From an uncultured Bacteroidia bacterium (GTDB taxonomy: Bacteria; Bacteroidota; Bacteroidia; Bacteroidales; UBA932), in assembly GCA_902801885.1 (NCBI GenBank), contig CADCJX010000013.1, positions 1 to 63,460 of the forward strand: a stretch of 63,460 bases of DNA, read 5' to 3'. The translations under genes were made by a program, and so were the position numbers. Below are positions 62,254 to 63,460 of the stretch, piece by piece. Position 1 is the first letter of the stretch. Each line of letters opens with the position of its first letter. The notes under the pieces were generated by a model that worked only from the letters and a program-made list of their open reading frames with translations, was not told where the DNA came from and did no database searches.

Positions 62254-62854
62254 CCTTGTCGCCAAACTTCCGGCTCAAATAGAGGGAATGGAAAAAGAGA
62301 CGCTGGTGGAAGCGCTCAGCCAGATCTACCGCAAGGCCGTCGAGTCCCGCGGCATCGAATTCCAGGATATCACCGGGAAAGAGGTCGGCACCAAGATCCA
62401 GAAGGTCGCCGAATGGATGATGGGCAGCCCCGTCCGTTCGGGTCTGCTCTTCCAGGGAACCACCGGCTCCGGGAAAACCACCCTCATGTACGCGATGTAC
62501 GGGCTCTACAAGCAGCTCGCCTCGCCCGTGATCTACGTCACGGCCGATGATCTGTACTCCCATTTCAAACGCCAGCTGGAGAAAGAGGCTTCCCGCTACG
62601 AGGAGTTCCTCCGGGCGAAGTACCTCTTCCTGGACGAGCTCGGCTCGGAACCGGAGAGATGCCAGAGCTATGGTACGGATTACACACCCGTTCAGAATCT
62701 GATCTCCTACCGCTATGACCGGAAACTTCCGACCATTGTAACTACCAACATTGCCGATGACAAGATCCTGGACCGCTATGGTCCCAGGATGATGGACCGC
62801 ATCAATGAGATGTTCTCCATCCTCCGGTTCAAGGGAGATTCCTATCGGAAGTAA
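62189..62854 (+). CDS. DnaC/IstB-like ATPase
   Basis: 221 residues. Walker A is FQGTTGSGKTTLMYAMYG (~92-109), Walker B is YLFLDELGSEPE, and TIVTTNIADDKILDRYG is the sensor region; the final part (RMMDRINEMFSILRFKGDSY) has the Arg finger position. Such ATPases load replicative helicase at an element origin or help a transposase. Here the neighbours point to replication of element B after excision. The start overlaps the HTH gene by 65 bases; later in-frame starts are possible but would cut conserved N-terminal helices. Confidence 0.85.
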   Translation: MNEINQIVSVLVKNSILPTRNDLVAKLPAQIEGMEKETLVEALSQIYRKAVESRGIEFQDITGKEVGTKIQKVAEWMMGSPVRSGLLFQGTTGSGKTTLMYAMYGLYKQLASPVIYVTADDLYSHFKRQLEKEASRYEEFLRAKYLFLDELGSEPERCQSYGTDYTPVQNLISYRYDRKLPTIVTTNIADDKILDRYGPRMMDRINEMFSILRFKGDSYRK

Positions 62855-62872
62855 TGAATGGCAAACTTGACT

Positions 62873-63012
62873 GTGTTTCGGGGAGAAGCCTTCCCGAAAC
62901 ACTATTCAAGTTGTGCCTATGTCGAACAATTCCGCTGCGCGATTGTCCAACTCCCGGCGGGGAAGCCTGCTCGCAAGCTCGCATCCGTGGCGGAATTCTA
63001 ACACCCTTTATT
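62873..63012. other. Candidate origin of transfer (oriT)
   Basis: The 158-base gap between the DnaC-like and MobC-like genes has no convincing gene. It holds a perfect 10-base inverted repeat, GTGTTTCGGG (62873-62882) and CCCGAAACAC (62893-62902), and a GC-rich stretch with GCTCGCAAGCTCGC. oriT regions usually lie beside mobC and the relaxase gene and carry such repeats. Confidence 0.45.
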
Positions 63013-63390
63013 ATGAAAAAGAAGTTTTTTGATCCCAACAATTTTAAGGTTAACATGACCTGCAGGATGGCCTTCCGTGCCACACAGCAGGACCGGATCG
63101 CCATCCAGGCAAGGGCGCAAGCCTGCGGCAAATCCGTCAGTGAATACATCCGCCAATGCGCCATCGGCCACAAGCCCAAGCTCCGGATGACCCGAAGCCA
63201 GGCCCAGGCTTACATCAGCATCAGCGAAGCCCGGGGCGACCTGATCCATATCAAGAACGCCCTGAAAGCGATGCCGCAGGAAGAACGCCTCCGTTGTTTC
63301 GCCGACCCTTATTTCATGAGGAAATGGATTTCCGGCGCGAACAAGCTTATCAAGCGTTGGAGAGAGATTGAACGAACCTTAACAGAATAA
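63013..63390 (+). CDS. MobC-like mobilization accessory protein
   Basis: 125 residues from the ATG at 63013 (MKKKFFDPNNFKVNMTCRMA); an open frame from 62854 would cover the candidate oriT. The N-terminal third fits a ribbon-helix-helix DNA-binding fold (TCRMAFRATQQDRIAIQARA, CGKSVSEYIRQCAIG), then helices (DLIHIKNALKAMPQEERLRC). MobC-like proteins bind near oriT and open it for the relaxase. The relaxase gene begins 3 bases after the stop, which supports the call. Confidence 0.85.
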   Translation: MKKKFFDPNNFKVNMTCRMAFRATQQDRIAIQARAQACGKSVSEYIRQCAIGHKPKLRMTRSQAQAYISISEARGDLIHIKNALKAMPQEERLRCFADPYFMRKWISGANKLIKRWREIERTLTE

Positions 63391-63393
63391 GCC

Positions 63394-63460
63394 ATGATAG
63401 CAAAAGCCAAATCAATTGCACACGGCGGGGTGTCCCTCGGATACATTACCCGTCAAGGAA
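63394..63460 (+). CDS. Relaxase, N-terminal start (partial)
   Basis: Only 22 codons are inside the window (MIAKAKSIAHGGVSLGYITR, then QG). The pattern MIAKxKSIxHG is the usual start of Bacteroidota MobB/MbpA-type relaxases, which nick oriT through a Tyr. The catalytic motifs lie outside the window. The position after a MobC-like gene makes the call likely. Confidence 0.75.
   Translation, partial: MIAKAKSIAHGGVSLGYITRQG

Noticed and set aside
62854-63012. An N-terminal extension of the MobC-like protein
   Set aside because: The frame crosses the inverted repeat of the candidate oriT and is Cys/Pro-rich, unlike the family; MKKKFFDP at 63013 is the usual kind of start.

Overview
The window is chromosomal DNA of an uncultured or unnamed member of the Bacteroidales (phylum Bacteroidota), followed by integrated mobile DNA. 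The evidence for the group is the gene content (SusD C-terminus, GH109/GH106/GH78 glycosidases, DUF4369-TlpA oxidoreductase, DUF3127, DUF1015 next to serC-serA, TPR-HTH membrane regulator) and many promoters that fit the Bacteroidota pattern TTTG-N19-21-TAnnTTTG. No rRNA gene, complete tRNA gene or CRISPR array was seen. The genus cannot be named from this sequence.

Bases 1-44,879 are core chromosome. In order they hold: a SusD tail and a GH109-like lipoprotein; a leftward serC-serA-DUF1015-galM run; pyrB with a YigZ-type gene; a pRiA4b ORF-3-like gene with miaA; DUF3127 with a Mip-type FKBP isomerase; recQ; a PHP phosphatase; DUF308 with dnaG; an outer-membrane-like protein; metG; a leftward run of MBL hydrolase, two deoxynucleoside kinases, TlpA-like oxidoreductase and GH106 rhamnosidase; uvrA; a sugar MFS permease with ROK glucokinase; an AraC regulator; a TolC-HlyD-ABC2-ABC2 exporter with no ATPase gene; and a rhamnose-type cluster (class II aldolase pair, aldolase/dehydrogenase fusion, PHP protein, GH78 rhamnosidase) ending at deoD. 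Two unrelated families of palindromic repeats sit in frame inside dnaG, metG and the MBL hydrolase gene.

Bases ~45,010-53,425 look like one integrated element (element A). It is flanked by two related tRNA-3'-end-like sequences. It carries a NUMOD3-like protein, a DUF6291 gene broken by an in-frame TGA, a membrane TPR-HTH regulator paired with a TonB-receptor-like barrel, a catalytic-domain-only tyrosine recombinase with a WYL_2 partner, an HTH regulator, a 51-residue protein, and a large serine recombinase at its right end.

Bases ~53,430 to the window end are the start of a second element (element B), an integrative mobilizable element: tyrosine integrase with arm-site-like repeats, an AT-rich cargo block, then excisionase-like HTH, replication-type HTH protein, DnaC-like ATPase, a candidate oriT, MobC-like protein and the first codons of a relaxase. 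The cargo is an AlbA_2 ATP-binding protein, a 1069-residue KAP NTPase with membrane segments, and a small two-pass membrane protein. Its position between integrase and mobilization genes suggests an accessory, possibly anti-phage, system that I cannot match to a named one.
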